In this document: in pieces, positions 26,749 through 35,414 of the stretch | How the letters are laid out: every line of letters starts with the position of its first letter | How positions within the stretch are numbered: the stretch's first letter is position 1 | Origin: Fischerella muscicola SAG 1427-1 = PCC 73103 | Lineage (GTDB): Bacteria > Cyanobacteriota > Cyanobacteriia > Cyanobacteriales > Nostocaceae | NCBI RefSeq assembly: GCF_000317245.1 | Contig: NZ_AJLJ01000494.1 | Coordinates: forward strand, 1 to 64,000 | Length of the DNA stretch: 64,000 nucleotides | Direction of reading: 5' to 3' | The notes under the pieces: generated by a model | Seen by the model: the letters and a program-made list of their open reading frames with translations, nothing else | What the model was told of the DNA's origin: nothing | Database searches by the model: none | Position numbers and translations under genes: made by a program

Positions 26749-27015
26749 CGTGATCTACAAGAAGCATTAATATCAGCTATCAGCATATAGCTTAATGCTT
26801 AAACTACCCAATCATAAAGACCAAATTGCCATTTTTGGGGATGGGGTATGGGGCATTGGGCATTGGGCAACAAGTTCTTAATTTTGAATTTTGTAGACGC
26901 AAAGCGGCTTCCGTAGGTATTTTGAATTGATATGTCTCCCCACACTCTCCACTCTCCCTTGTCCCCGTTGCCCTTTATCCCCAAAGGGGGCCCCACCTTC
27001 CCCAATCCCCGATTT

Positions 27016-27618
27016 CTAATTCGGCCGTTCCTCGATTACTTTGTCAATCAAGCCATATTCTTTTGCTTCCGCAGCAGACATAAAAAAGTCTCTTTCGGAG
27101 TCTTTTTCAATTCTCTGTAGTGATTGACCAGTATTTTGGGCGTAGATTTCGTTCATCTGGTGGCGGATACGCAAAATTTCTCTAGCTTCGATTTCAATAT
27201 CGCTTGCTTGTCCGCGCATACCACCAGGAAGCAAGGGTTGGTGAATCATAATCCGGGAGTGGGGTAAAGCTAGGCGTTTGCCTTTTGTACCACCCGCCAG
27301 GAGAAAAGAACCCATTGAAGCGGCTAAACCGACGCAGATTGTCACCACATCAGATTTGATGTGTTGCATGGTGTCATAAACTGCCAAGCCAGAGTCGATC
27401 GCACCACCAGGAGAATTTATATACAAATAAATATCTTTGCCTGGATCTTCAGAGTCCAGATATAACATGATGGCAATAATCTCGTTGGCGAGTTTATCAT
27501 CAATTTCTTCCCCTAAAAAGATGATGCGATCGCGCGCCAGACGACTGTAAATGTGAATCCACTGAGTGAATTGTTCCCCTGGTAATCTGTAGGGAACGCT
27601 GGGATAGCCGATAGGCAT
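27016..27618 (-). CDS. clpP: ATP-dependent Clp protease proteolytic subunit ClpP
   Basis: This serine peptidase forms the barrel that degrades proteins unfolded by ClpC or ClpX. Catalytic residues are in place: Ser101 (GLAASMGSFLLAGG), His126 (RIMIHQP) and Asp177 (SERDFFMSA). The 200-residue length is normal and there is no long propeptide. It lies 87 bp downstream of clpR on the same strand, the conserved cyanobacterial clpR-clpP order. In Synechococcus the ClpP3/ClpR core, with both subunit types in one ring, is essential; this pair probably forms that core. Confidence 0.96.
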   Translation of the reverse strand: MPIGYPSVPYRLPGEQFTQWIHIYSRLARDRIIFLGEEIDDKLANEIIAIMLYLDSEDPGKDIYLYINSPGGAIDSGLAVYDTMQHIKSDVVTICVGLAASMGSFLLAGGTKGKRLALPHSRIMIHQPLLPGGMRGQASDIEIEAREILRIRHQMNEIYAQNTGQSLQRIEKDSERDFFMSAAEAKEYGLIDKVIEERPN

Positions 27619-27631
27619 AGTTTACTCCGTT

Positions 27632-27672
27632 TGTCAATGGTCAATGAGTCAATAGTCAATAGTCAATGGTAA
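27632..27672. repeat. Heptameric short tandem repeat (gtcaatg/gtcaata)
   Basis: About five copies of a gtcaat(g/a) unit fill the clpR-clpP spacer. Confidence 0.7.
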
Positions 27673-27705
27673 TAACAAAACAAAGGACAAATGACAAATG
27701 ACTAT

Positions 27706-28380
27706 TTAGAGGATTCCTGCTGCTGCTGGGGTGGTAGTGATTTCAGATTTTTCAAATACTCGGTCTATCAAACCATATTCCACAGCTTGCTGGGGAGTCA
27801 TGTAAAAGTGACGATCCATATCCTTCACGATTTTTTCTGGGGATTGTCCTGTGGTACGTGAGAGGATATCTACCATCGCTGTTTTATTGTTGAGTACCTC
27901 TTTGGCTTGGATCTGAATATCCGTTGCTTGTCCTTGAGCAAAACTTCTGGGTTGATGTAAGACAATGCTGGAATGAGACAAACTAGCACGACAACCTTTA
28001 GTACCAGCACTGAGAAGTATTGCAGCCATACCTACTGCTTTACCGATGCAGATAGTATGGATGGGAGGTTTAATGTACTTCATTGTGTCGTAGATGGCGA
28101 AAGCTTCGGTTTCAAAACCAAATAGCCGTCCCATCTGACCTGAACTACCATCGGAAGTACCAGTAGAGTTAATGTAAATTTTGATTGGTTTATCTGGATC
28201 ATCAGACTGCAAATACAGCAGTTCAGCAATGATGAGTTTTGTCACCTCTGCAAATAGGGGAGTTCCCAGATAGACAATTCGCTCTTTTAATAATAGAGAA
28301 GGCAAATCTGGTGGTGGTGTGCGGTAGAAGTTATCGCCGTAGTAAGGGGCTTGCACAGCCTTGATGGGAGAAACGTCCAT
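27706..28380 (-). CDS. clpR: ClpR, catalytically inactive ClpP paralogue
   Basis: The 224-residue protein has the ClpP fold: VYLGTPLFAEVTKLIIAELL, IKIYINSTGTSDGSSGQMGR, then ATDIQIQAKEVLNNK. At the nucleophile position it reads GKAVGMAAILLSAGTKG, with Gly where ClpP has Ser. The insertion around GTSDGSSGQMGRLFGFETEAF is typical of ClpR. It cannot cleave peptides but forms mixed rings with ClpP in cyanobacteria and plastids. It is the first gene of the clpR-clpP unit. The start ATG at 28380 gives the expected N-terminus. Confidence 0.95.
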   Translation of the reverse strand: MDVSPIKAVQAPYYGDNFYRTPPPDLPSLLLKERIVYLGTPLFAEVTKLIIAELLYLQSDDPDKPIKIYINSTGTSDGSSGQMGRLFGFETEAFAIYDTMKYIKPPIHTICIGKAVGMAAILLSAGTKGCRASLSHSSIVLHQPRSFAQGQATDIQIQAKEVLNNKTAMVDILSRTTGQSPEKIVKDMDRHFYMTPQQAVEYGLIDRVFEKSEITTTPAAAGIL

Positions 28381-28472
28381 AGGAACTGTTGCTTGAAATA
28401 ATGCCGTTAACTGTAATACATCCTAACGCGATGCTAGCGTTGTTGGAGGTGTGGATTACTCGCTAAGTCAAT

Positions 28473-28492
28473 AGACGCGATTAATCGCGTCT
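28473..28492. repeat. Palindrome agacgcgattaatcgcgtct (dispersed hairpin family)
   Basis: A perfect 20-bp palindrome lies upstream of clpR. The same arms (agacgcg / cgcgtct) recur near 38483, 39020, 47863 and, in shorter form, 61580. Confidence 0.7.
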
Positions 28493-28667
28493 GTACAATG
28501 GACAATGGTCAATGGTCAATATAAAATTCTCTGGACTATTGACAATTAACTCCGGACTATTGACCCTTGACATTTGACTACTTTTAATAAGTATCTTTTC
28601 CGTAGACGAGATCTTAGCGCCTGAAGTTATTTATAAATATGTATATCCTGCATGGAAACCTGAGATT

Positions 28668-29912
28668 ATGAAGGTTAGTTTGCTGCCTACGCTAAATGAT
28701 GGCAATTTGGATGCCAATCAAATGAACAGTCAACGTCAGTTGGCAATTTCTCTGTCTGCGATCGCTGAAGTGAGTGATCGTAATGTACCACTAAATTTAT
28801 GCTTAATTCTTGATCATAGTGGTTCGATGAGTGGGCGACCGCTTGAAACTGTCAAGAAAGCTGCTAACCAAATTGTTGATAGACTCAAGGAAGGCGATCG
28901 CCTGAGCGTGGTTGTTTTTGATCACCGCGCTAAAGTATTAGTACCTAATCAAATTGTTAACGACAAAGAGGCTATTAAACAGAAAATAAATCGTCTGGCT
29001 GCTGATGGTGGAACTGCGATTGATGAAGGATTACGTTTGGGTATTGAGGAACTAGCAAAAGGTAAAAAAGAAACTGTTTCTCAAGCCTTTTTATTAACTG
29101 ATGGTGAAAATGAACACGGCGACAACAAACGTTGTTTGAAATTTGCTCAGTTAGCTGCTGGCTACAATTTAACTTTGAATACTTTGGGATTTGGTGATAA
29201 TTGGAACCAAGATATTCTGGAAAAAATTGCCGATGGTGGTGGTGGAACTTTATCTTATATTCAAAGACCAGAACAGGCTGTAGATGAGTTTGCCCGTCTT
29301 TTTAATCGGGTGCAGGCTGTGGCATTAACTAATGCTTATTTGCTGTTTTCTTTCATGCCAAAAGTACGGCTAGCGGAACTTAAACCTGTAGCCCAAGTTT
29401 CTCCAGATACGATTGAATTACCTGTACAGCAAGAAGCGAATGGACGTTTTGCTGTGCGTTTGGGAGACTTGATGAAGGATACAGAAAGAGTAGTTTTAGC
29501 AAACATTTATTTGGGACAATTTGCTGCTGGCAAACATATAATTGCTAATGTACAAGTACGTTATGATGATCCAGCCCAAAACGGAAGTGGGTTACTTTCA
29601 GAAAATATGCCTGTGGAGGTGAATGTGATTCCAGCTTACCAAGGTGAGGCTAATCCAGAGGTACAACAGCATATTTTGGCATTAGCGAAGTATCGGCAAA
29701 CCCAACTGGCTGAAGCAAAATTACAACAAGGCGATCGCGCTGGTGCTGCAACGATGTTGCAAACTGCTGCCAAAACGGCTTTGCAAATGGGAGATGTGGG
29801 TGCAGCAACAGTGTTACAAACTTCTGCTACAAGATTGCAATCTGGGGAAGAGTTATCCGAAAGCGATCGCAAAAAAACCAGAATTGTCTCCAAGACGGTT
29901 TTGCAGGATTAA
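28668..29912 (+). CDS. VWA-domain protein (metal-ion-dependent adhesion site)
   Basis: The 414-residue protein has a von Willebrand A domain at about residues 40-215. The MIDAS motif DxSxS is seen in LILDHSGSMSGRPL, followed by the conserved Thr in GGTAIDEGLRLG and Asp in FLLTDGENEHGDN. The C-terminal 190 residues hold a beta-rich region (MPKVRLAELKPVAQVSPDTI) and a helical region (AKYRQTQLAEAKLQQGDRAG). There is no signal peptide, so it is probably cytoplasmic. VWA proteins usually mediate protein-protein contacts or work with MoxR-type AAA ATPases, but none is adjacent. Partner unknown. Confidence 0.88.
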   Translation: MKVSLLPTLNDGNLDANQMNSQRQLAISLSAIAEVSDRNVPLNLCLILDHSGSMSGRPLETVKKAANQIVDRLKEGDRLSVVVFDHRAKVLVPNQIVNDKEAIKQKINRLAADGGTAIDEGLRLGIEELAKGKKETVSQAFLLTDGENEHGDNKRCLKFAQLAAGYNLTLNTLGFGDNWNQDILEKIADGGGGTLSYIQRPEQAVDEFARLFNRVQAVALTNAYLLFSFMPKVRLAELKPVAQVSPDTIELPVQQEANGRFAVRLGDLMKDTERVVLANIYLGQFAAGKHIIANVQVRYDDPAQNGSGLLSENMPVEVNVIPAYQGEANPEVQQHILALAKYRQTQLAEAKLQQGDRAGAATMLQTAAKTALQMGDVGAATVLQTSATRLQSGEELSESDRKKTRIVSKTVLQD

Positions 29913-30003
29913 TTATTATTTAGGGTGGGCTTTTTGCCTACCCGATTTTTTTAAAGAGTATTTAACCGCAGAGAACGCAGAGGACGCAGAGGGAAGAGAA
30001 AGG

Positions 30004-30390
30004 ATGAGGACTACAGGGTTTCATCATGTAGCGATTATTTGTTCTGATTTTGAATGTTCTAAGAGGTTTTATACGGAAGTTTTAGGTTTTTCTATTATTA
30101 ATGAGACTTTTAGGAAAGAGAGAAATTCTTATAAGTTAGATTTACGGGTGGGAGAGAATCACCAAATTGAGTTATTTTCTTTTCCAAATCCTCCGCAAAG
30201 AGTTAGTAGTCCTGAAGCTTGTGGCTTAAGACATTTAGCTTTTCAGGTGGAGAATGTTGAGGAAGTTGTGAGTGAGTTAAAAGCTAAGGGTGTTGAAGTT
30301 GAAGATATTAGAATTGATGAAATTACAGGAAAGAAATTTACGTTTTTTCAAGACCCGGATGCTTTACCATTAGAGATATATGAACTGTAG
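30004..30390 (+). CDS. VOC (glyoxalase/dioxygenase) family protein, YaeR-like
   Basis: This 128-residue vicinal-oxygen-chelate protein begins MRTTGFHHVAIICSDFECSK, followed by FYTEVLGFSI, then HQIELFSFPNPP, ACGLRHLAFQVENVEEV and DPDALPLEIYEL. The metal ligands expected of the fold are His8, Glu57-type (IELFSF), His (RHLAF) and Glu (LEIYEL), all present. The frame is open well upstream to 29743, overlapping the VWA gene, but that part is a shadow plus a gcagagg-type repeat; ATG 30004 preceded by aagagaaagg is the start. It resembles YaeR/glyoxalase-I-like enzymes; the substrate is unknown. Confidence 0.88.
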   Translation: MRTTGFHHVAIICSDFECSKRFYTEVLGFSIINETFRKERNSYKLDLRVGENHQIELFSFPNPPQRVSSPEACGLRHLAFQVENVEEVVSELKAKGVEVEDIRIDEITGKKFTFFQDPDALPLEIYEL

Positions 30391-30397
30391 ATAATGA

Positions 30398-30583
30398 TTA
30401 CCGTTTTTTATTAGCCTTCCACGTCCCACCATAAACATAAAATGGGTTATTTTCACTCACTGAAGACCAACATTGAGGACAAACAAATACCCATTCTCCA
30501 TCTTGTTCATGTTTGATACGATAAAGCACTGATGCGGGTTGATTGCATTGGGAACATGGTTTGACTCGATGCGATCGCGCCAT
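30398..30583 (-). CDS. Small zinc-ribbon protein (61 aa)
   Basis: The protein MARSHRVKPCSQCNQPASVL... has two CxxC pairs, CSQC (residues 10-13) and CPQC (about 35-38), separated by an aromatic/basic segment (YRIKHEQDGEWVFV). This is a treble-clef or zinc-ribbon arrangement. I do not recognise a named family; it looks like a conserved cyanobacterial hypothetical. It is convergent with the VOC gene, 7 bp away. Basic ends suggest nucleic-acid binding, which is only a guess. Confidence 0.72.
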   Translation of the reverse strand: MARSHRVKPCSQCNQPASVLYRIKHEQDGEWVFVCPQCWSSVSENNPFYVYGGTWKANKKR

Positions 30584-30908
30584 TTTTTATAAACTAAAAA
30601 TTAGAGATTAAAAACTTTCAGAGAGCATTTTATCCATATGGAAAATAAGGTTTAAATTCATTTCTGATCTCAACTACTTGTAAACAGTCTCACATCAAAT
30701 CAGGAGTTGTAAAAACCTTGAACCCAGTGGAAATTAGACACAAGAAAATTTTTGGTTGTATGATTAAGCGTAAATTATTCAAGATATTTTTCCAACCTGT
30801 TTCACTTTGCCACCAAGGATGTCGAGTGAATTGATTATTTTGGTTATCATCTTGAGAGTTTTGTCTAGATTGTGAGAGACTTCTAAAGACTTGTGATTGT
30901 AAACTTGT
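30584..30908. other. Intergenic region, nothing identified
   Basis: This 325-bp gap lies between the small zinc-ribbon gene and the hydrolase, both on the minus strand. No coding frame, repeat or clear hairpin was seen. Confidence 0.4.
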
Positions 30909-31793
30909 CTATAAATATCGCTGTAATAACCCAATCACAACTTCTGGCTGTTCTAGATGTAGTAGCACTCCCGTATCGGGAATCACATGAAAATCGTGAA
31001 TTGCTCTTGAATTCAATTTTGCTAATCTTTCTCCTAATTTCACAGTTGTAAATTGTGCCTCTTTGCCCCAAAAAATTACTGTGGGAATATTTAGCTGTTC
31101 AATATATAAACTTAAATCAAAATAAAGATCACCCCGCAAAAATGCCAATGCCGCAAATTTAGCATTTGGCTGTTGAGCAGAAAATAAATATGCCTCTACT
31201 ATTTCTGGCGAAACTCGTTCTGGTTTGGCAAACAAAAAACTTCGTAAAAAGTTATTTACTGCTACTTCATTTTCTGCACCCAAAGCATAAATTAAATTAT
31301 CTAACAGTGGAGTATTAATCACCTGAAGCGGAATTCGCCGCCCTGAACCTTGCCCAAAGTCATTGAAACCGGAAGGACAGACTAAATATAGCGCTTGGAA
31401 TAAAAAAGGTTGAGCAATAGCCAATCGAATGATCAAAGCAGCAGTTAGGGAAGATGCAACTACTTTCACCGGTGGACAACAAGTGTGTCTGATAAACTCT
31501 GTAATGATTGTGAGATAATCATTGATTTGATAATCTCGTACTGGATGAGCAGAATCTCCCCAACCAATTAAGTCTGGTGCGAGTATGCGGTGAGAAGCCG
31601 CAAAAGCAGGATAAACTTTCGACCATTCATAAGCAGAAGATCCACCACCAAAACAGTGAAGAAATATTAATGGTGTTAAATTTTCAGTGTCGGCATTACA
31701 CCAAGGTGCTGCAATTTGGGTATAGTAAACCATCGACCCAAAAGAGGTGTGGATGATTTTATGCCCGAAGCCTGGAGGTTGAAACTGAAGCAT
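30909..31793 (-). CDS. Alpha/beta-hydrolase fold protein
   Basis: The 294-residue protein has the alpha/beta-hydrolase layout: oxyanion region PLIFLHCFGGGSSAYEW, RILAPDLIGWGDSAHP, nucleophile elbow VVASSLTAALI, a helical cap, acid region PTVIFWGKEAQ and catalytic His in VLLHLEQPE. The elbow reads A-S-S-L-T instead of the usual G-x-S-x-G; small residues still flank the Ser, so activity is plausible. The open frame extends 29 codons upstream (to 31880) through attttgg repeats; the start is taken as ATG 31793 (MLQFQPPGFG). Substrate unknown. Confidence 0.85.
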   Translation of the reverse strand: MLQFQPPGFGHKIIHTSFGSMVYYTQIAAPWCNADTENLTPLIFLHCFGGGSSAYEWSKVYPAFAASHRILAPDLIGWGDSAHPVRDYQINDYLTIITEFIRHTCCPPVKVVASSLTAALIIRLAIAQPFLFQALYLVCPSGFNDFGQGSGRRIPLQVINTPLLDNLIYALGAENEVAVNNFLRSFLFAKPERVSPEIVEAYLFSAQQPNAKFAALAFLRGDLYFDLSLYIEQLNIPTVIFWGKEAQFTTVKLGERLAKLNSRAIHDFHVIPDTGVLLHLEQPEVVIGLLQRYL

Positions 31794-31801
31794 GGTCAAC
31801 C

Positions 31802-31844
31802 GATTTTGGATTTTGGATTTTGGATTTTGGATTTTGGATTTTAG
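31802..31844. repeat. Heptameric short tandem repeat (attttgg)
   Basis: About six copies of attttgg lie directly upstream of the hydrolase start. The same unit recurs at 37210-37240. Confidence 0.85.
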
Positions 31845-32055
31845 ATCGATTCCACAGAGAAATCTGGGGACTTGTACCATCGAAAATTTATCGGTTATTA
31901 GTCATTTGTCATTTATCATTGGTATTCTTTAGAATTAACCATTCTCTTTTACTAGCTTTTATCTTTTCCATTCTCCCTTTTTCCTTCTTGTTTTTGCTAG
32001 TAAACATTTTGTCATCATGTGGCAAGATGAATAAAAACACTCGCACTAGCCCACC

Positions 32056-33363
32056 ATGTTAGGAAAGCTACTAGACGGCCGCTACAGAGTTATCCAAGTT
32101 CTGAGTGCCGGAGGATTTGGTGAAACCTATATTACTGAAGATACCCGACGACCGGGCAACCCTAAATGTGTTCTCAAGTTGCTGAAGCCTGCGAGTTCGG
32201 AACCTTATTATTTGCAAACTGCGAGACGCTTATTTAATAGTGAGGCAGAAATACTCGAACAATTGGGAAATCACGACCAAATTCCCCGTCTATTAGCTTA
32301 TTTTGAAGCAAATGAAGAATTTTGTTTAGTGCAAGAGTTGATTGTAGGACACCCACTCAGTGCAGAAATGCGGGGTGGTCAAGCTTGGACTGAAAGCCAA
32401 ATTATCCAGATGTTGCAGGATGTTTTGGGAGTGTTGGAGTTTGTTCACAGTTACAGCGTAATTCATCGTGATATCAAGCCGGAGAATTTAATTAGACGTG
32501 ACTCAGATGGCAAATTAGTTTTAATTGATTTTGGTGCTGTCAAGCAAATGCGATCGCAACTTGCTGCTTCTCCTAGTCAAATGGCTGCAACTGTTGCGAT
32601 CGGTACTCCTGGTTATATGTCGGCAGAACAAGCCCAAGGTAGACCACGCCCAAATAGTGATATTTATGCTGTGGGGATAATTGCTATTCAAGCATTAACG
32701 AGAATATTACCAACTCAGTTACAAGATAATCCCGAAACTGGCGAAATTATTTGGCCAAATCAAGCGCAAGCATCCCCTAGACTAGTAGCTATTTTACAAA
32801 AAATGGTGCGCTATCACTATCGCGATCGCTATCAATCTGCAACAGAAGTATTGCAGGATATTCAGCAATTACAATATCCAATACCAGCGACGCAAGCACA
32901 AATCTCATCTGCTAGCGCCCAATCAACTATGCCGCAGATGATGAATATGTATCCGCAAACATCAGTACCTCCTTCTGGTGTCACGGACTACTCCACTCCT
33001 GCTTCTCAAGTTGCATCACCACCAGCTTGGATAAACAAAACTCTCTCTGTGGCTAGATTCTTACCTTTTGTTGGTGCGGCAGGATTATTTTTATTTAAAG
33101 CACCTACTTGGATTATCTTGCTAGGTATTGGTTTAGCAACTTTTGGAGTCGGTTTATTTTTCCTTCGTTCTTCCTATCCAAGGCTAGCAAAAGATTACGA
33201 TGCGGTTTTTGCTGTCGTATTCTGTTTGTCTGGCATCCTACTGCTATTTCAAGAATATCAATCCTATGGTAAGCAAGAAATACCAATCAGCCAGTTTTTG
33301 CTAGCAGGAGCAGGTATATTTTCTGCTGCGGAATGTATTCGTTTACGTGGAATGAAGAAATAA
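32056..33363 (+). CDS. Ser/Thr protein kinase fused to a Ycf66-like membrane domain
   Basis: The 435-residue protein has a Hanks-type kinase (about 10-275): CVLKLLKPAS (ATP Lys), VIHRDIKPENLI, LIDFGAVKQM, GTPGYMSAEQ. A Pro/Ser/Gln linker follows, then a membrane region from about 323. Its end (GVGLFFLRSSYPRLAKDYDA, FCLSGILLLFQ, QFLLAGAGIFSAAECIRLRG) has the pattern of Ycf66, a small conserved cyanobacterial and plastid membrane protein of unknown function. The next gene encodes a free Ycf66-like protein, 25 bp downstream, and a Rossmann/CIA30 gene follows. The three probably form an operon linking phosphorylation to a membrane process; that link is inference. Confidence 0.88.
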   Translation: MLGKLLDGRYRVIQVLSAGGFGETYITEDTRRPGNPKCVLKLLKPASSEPYYLQTARRLFNSEAEILEQLGNHDQIPRLLAYFEANEEFCLVQELIVGHPLSAEMRGGQAWTESQIIQMLQDVLGVLEFVHSYSVIHRDIKPENLIRRDSDGKLVLIDFGAVKQMRSQLAASPSQMAATVAIGTPGYMSAEQAQGRPRPNSDIYAVGIIAIQALTRILPTQLQDNPETGEIIWPNQAQASPRLVAILQKMVRYHYRDRYQSATEVLQDIQQLQYPIPATQAQISSASAQSTMPQMMNMYPQTSVPPSGVTDYSTPASQVASPPAWINKTLSVARFLPFVGAAGLFLFKAPTWIILLGIGLATFGVGLFFLRSSYPRLAKDYDAVFAVVFCLSGILLLFQEYQSYGKQEIPISQFLLAGAGIFSAAECIRLRGMKK

Positions 33364-33388
33364 CCACTAATCACTAACCAATAGATAA

Positions 33389-33658
33389 ATGTTTAAAAAT
33401 CCACTTAACCTTATCGGTACAATTTTAATTATTGCAGCCCTTGCTTTATCAGCTTTACCTTTTGTGCGCCCAAACTTATTCCGTCGGCAAGATATAGTAT
33501 TAATAGTAGTCTTTTTTATTGCTGGGTTTATTTTATTTTTTAATGACAGATGGTATGGAAAAGAACTAATACAATTTAATTTAATTCTTTTAACCACATC
33601 TGCTATTTTTTACACTGTTGAAAGTATCCGATTGCGAAGTAAAAATCCACAACAGTAA
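33389..33658 (+). CDS. Ycf66-like small membrane protein
   Basis: The 89-residue protein has three hydrophobic segments. It shows the same layout as the C-terminal domain of the kinase just upstream: SALPFVRPNLFRRQDIVLIV, FFIAGFILFFNDRWYGKELI, LLTTSAIFYTVESIRLRSK. The terminal ESIRLR is the best-kept Ycf66 hallmark. It is likely a duplicate of, or partner for, the kinase membrane domain. It lies 25 bp after the kinase and 10 bp before the Rossmann/CIA30 gene. Confidence 0.78.
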   Translation: MFKNPLNLIGTILIIAALALSALPFVRPNLFRRQDIVLIVVFFIAGFILFFNDRWYGKELIQFNLILLTTSAIFYTVESIRLRSKNPQQ

Positions 33659-33668
33659 GGATACAATT

Positions 33669-35171
33669 ATGACTGATAAAAATCGCTCTCAATGGAATTT
33701 AGGTCGATTTGTCGAAACCCTTACTTATTTTGAAGTTGTACCTTTGATTAACTGGATACAAGATTTATTTCAAGGTCGTACCAAAGATAATCAAAATCAA
33801 CCAAGTGGAGCAAAACAGGTGGGTGTAATACTAGTAGCTGGAGCGACAGGTGGTGTTGGGAAGCGAGTGGTACGGCGACTACTTGAACGGGGTTATCGAG
33901 TGCGATCGCTTGTACGTGATCTCGACAAAGCGCGCTCAATACTTGGTGATAGTACTGAGCTAGTAGTTGCAGATATTACTAATGCAGAAACATTAACACC
34001 CCTAGTCATGGCTAATATCCAAGCCATAATTTGTTGCACCGCAGTACGTGTACAGCCAAAAGAAGGAGATACTCCCGAACGAGAAAAATACTATCAAGGT
34101 GTGAAATTTTATCAGCCAGAAATAGTCGGCGACACTCCAGAAAATGTGGAGTATCGAGGTGTCAAAAACTTAGTAGAAGCTGCTGCAAAATATCTACCTA
34201 CTTCTGGAGAAAAAATATTATTTGATTTCACCAACCCATCCACAGAAATAAAAAATATCTGGGGTGCAGTAGATGATGTCGTCATGGGTGGAGTCAGTGA
34301 AAGTAATATGCAATTAGTAGAAGGTACAGCTTTATTTGCTGGTAATGTTTCCACTGCTAACTCTGGTGGCTTTGCTTCTGTCAGAACTAAAAATTTCTCT
34401 CCTGCTTTTAATTTATCTGGCTACGAAGGTATAGAATTGCGCGTCAAGGGAGATGGAAAGCGTTACAAATTCTTTCTCCGTACAGACACAAAATGGGACG
34501 GAGTTGGTTTTAGTTATTCTTTCGACACAATAGTAAATACTTGGATCAATGTTAGGATTCCTTTCACGGATTTAACTCCTGTATTTAGAGCTAAAATTTT
34601 GCAAAATTCTCCGCAAATTGACACTAATCAAATTTCCTCATTTCAATTAATGTTGAGCAAGTTTGAATATGATGGCGAATTAAATCCACAATTTTCTCCT
34701 GGTGGTTTTGCCTTACAAGTTGAATCAATCAAAGCTTACGGAGGAGAAAGTTTACCACAATTTATTCTTGTTAGTTCCGCAGGGGTCACTCGTCCAGGAC
34801 GTCCAGGAATTAATTTGGAGGAAGAACCACCAGCAGTCAGATTAAACGACCAATTGGGAGGTATTCTGACTTGGAAATTAAAGGGCGAAGACAGTTTACG
34901 AGCAAGTAGAATTCCCTATACAATTATTAGACCTTGTGCATTGACCGAAGAAGCAGGTGGCAAATCTTTAATATTTGAGCAAGGCGACAATATTAGGGGA
35001 AAAGTCAGTCGCGAAGATGTGGCAGAAATTTGTTTGCAGGCGCTAAAACATCCACAAGCGTGTAACGTCACTTTTGAAGTTAAAGAGGGAGATAATAGCG
35101 CTAGTTCTATTGAGTGGCAAAAATTATTTTCACAACTACAACCAGATTTAGCAAGTCAAAGGCAGCCATAG
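33669..35171 (+). CDS. Rossmann (SDR) protein with inserted CIA30 domain, HCF173-like
   Basis: The 500-residue protein contains an atypical SDR NAD(P)-binding domain split by a CIA30 domain. The first half has GVILVAGATGGVGKRVVRRL (about 51-70) and VVADITNAETL. From about residue 183 to 357 a CIA30-like beta-sandwich is inserted (WGAVDDVVMGGVSESNMQ, GFASVRTKNFSPAFNLSGYE, WINVRIPFTDLTPVFRA). The SDR fold then resumes with FILVSSAGVTRPGR and IPYTIIRPCALTEE. This nested layout is that of plant HCF173, which is needed for psbA mRNA translation. A similar role in photosystem II biogenesis is plausible but unproven. The start is ATG 33669; the frame runs back to 33618 inside the previous gene. Confidence 0.85.
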   Translation: MTDKNRSQWNLGRFVETLTYFEVVPLINWIQDLFQGRTKDNQNQPSGAKQVGVILVAGATGGVGKRVVRRLLERGYRVRSLVRDLDKARSILGDSTELVVADITNAETLTPLVMANIQAIICCTAVRVQPKEGDTPEREKYYQGVKFYQPEIVGDTPENVEYRGVKNLVEAAAKYLPTSGEKILFDFTNPSTEIKNIWGAVDDVVMGGVSESNMQLVEGTALFAGNVSTANSGGFASVRTKNFSPAFNLSGYEGIELRVKGDGKRYKFFLRTDTKWDGVGFSYSFDTIVNTWINVRIPFTDLTPVFRAKILQNSPQIDTNQISSFQLMLSKFEYDGELNPQFSPGGFALQVESIKAYGGESLPQFILVSSAGVTRPGRPGINLEEEPPAVRLNDQLGGILTWKLKGEDSLRASRIPYTIIRPCALTEEAGGKSLIFEQGDNIRGKVSREDVAEICLQALKHPQACNVTFEVKEGDNSASSIEWQKLFSQLQPDLASQRQP

Positions 35172-35293
35172 CAATTCTATTTGATTTGTGAAAATGAAAA
35201 GACTTAATTCTTGGCGTTCTACCTTATGGAAGCCGCTTGCGCGTCTAAGGCGTCTTGGTGGTTTATTCTCCATCCCTATTTTATGCAACGCCC

Positions 35294-35344
35294 AGCTCCC
35301 CGACTTCTTAAAGGATACAGCTGGCGAATAGGGGGTGTGACCCC
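35294..35344 (+). repeat. Left terminal inverted repeat of the IS element
   Basis: It matches the reverse complement of 36538-36588 over about 51 bp, with mismatches confined to the cttaaag segment. It includes the internal palindrome-like ggggtgtgacccc. Confidence 0.9.
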
Positions 35345-35414
35345 CTAATACAGATCAAGAGGTGAAATAAGAAGATACAGCTAGTTGAGTATCAAGTAAC
35401 ATCTCCTTGCGCGT

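Noticed and set aside
31820..32062. 80-codon hydrophobic frame before the kinase-Ycf66 gene
   Set aside because: Begins in attttgg repeats and overlaps the kinase start. Hydrophobicity comes from T-rich intergenic DNA.
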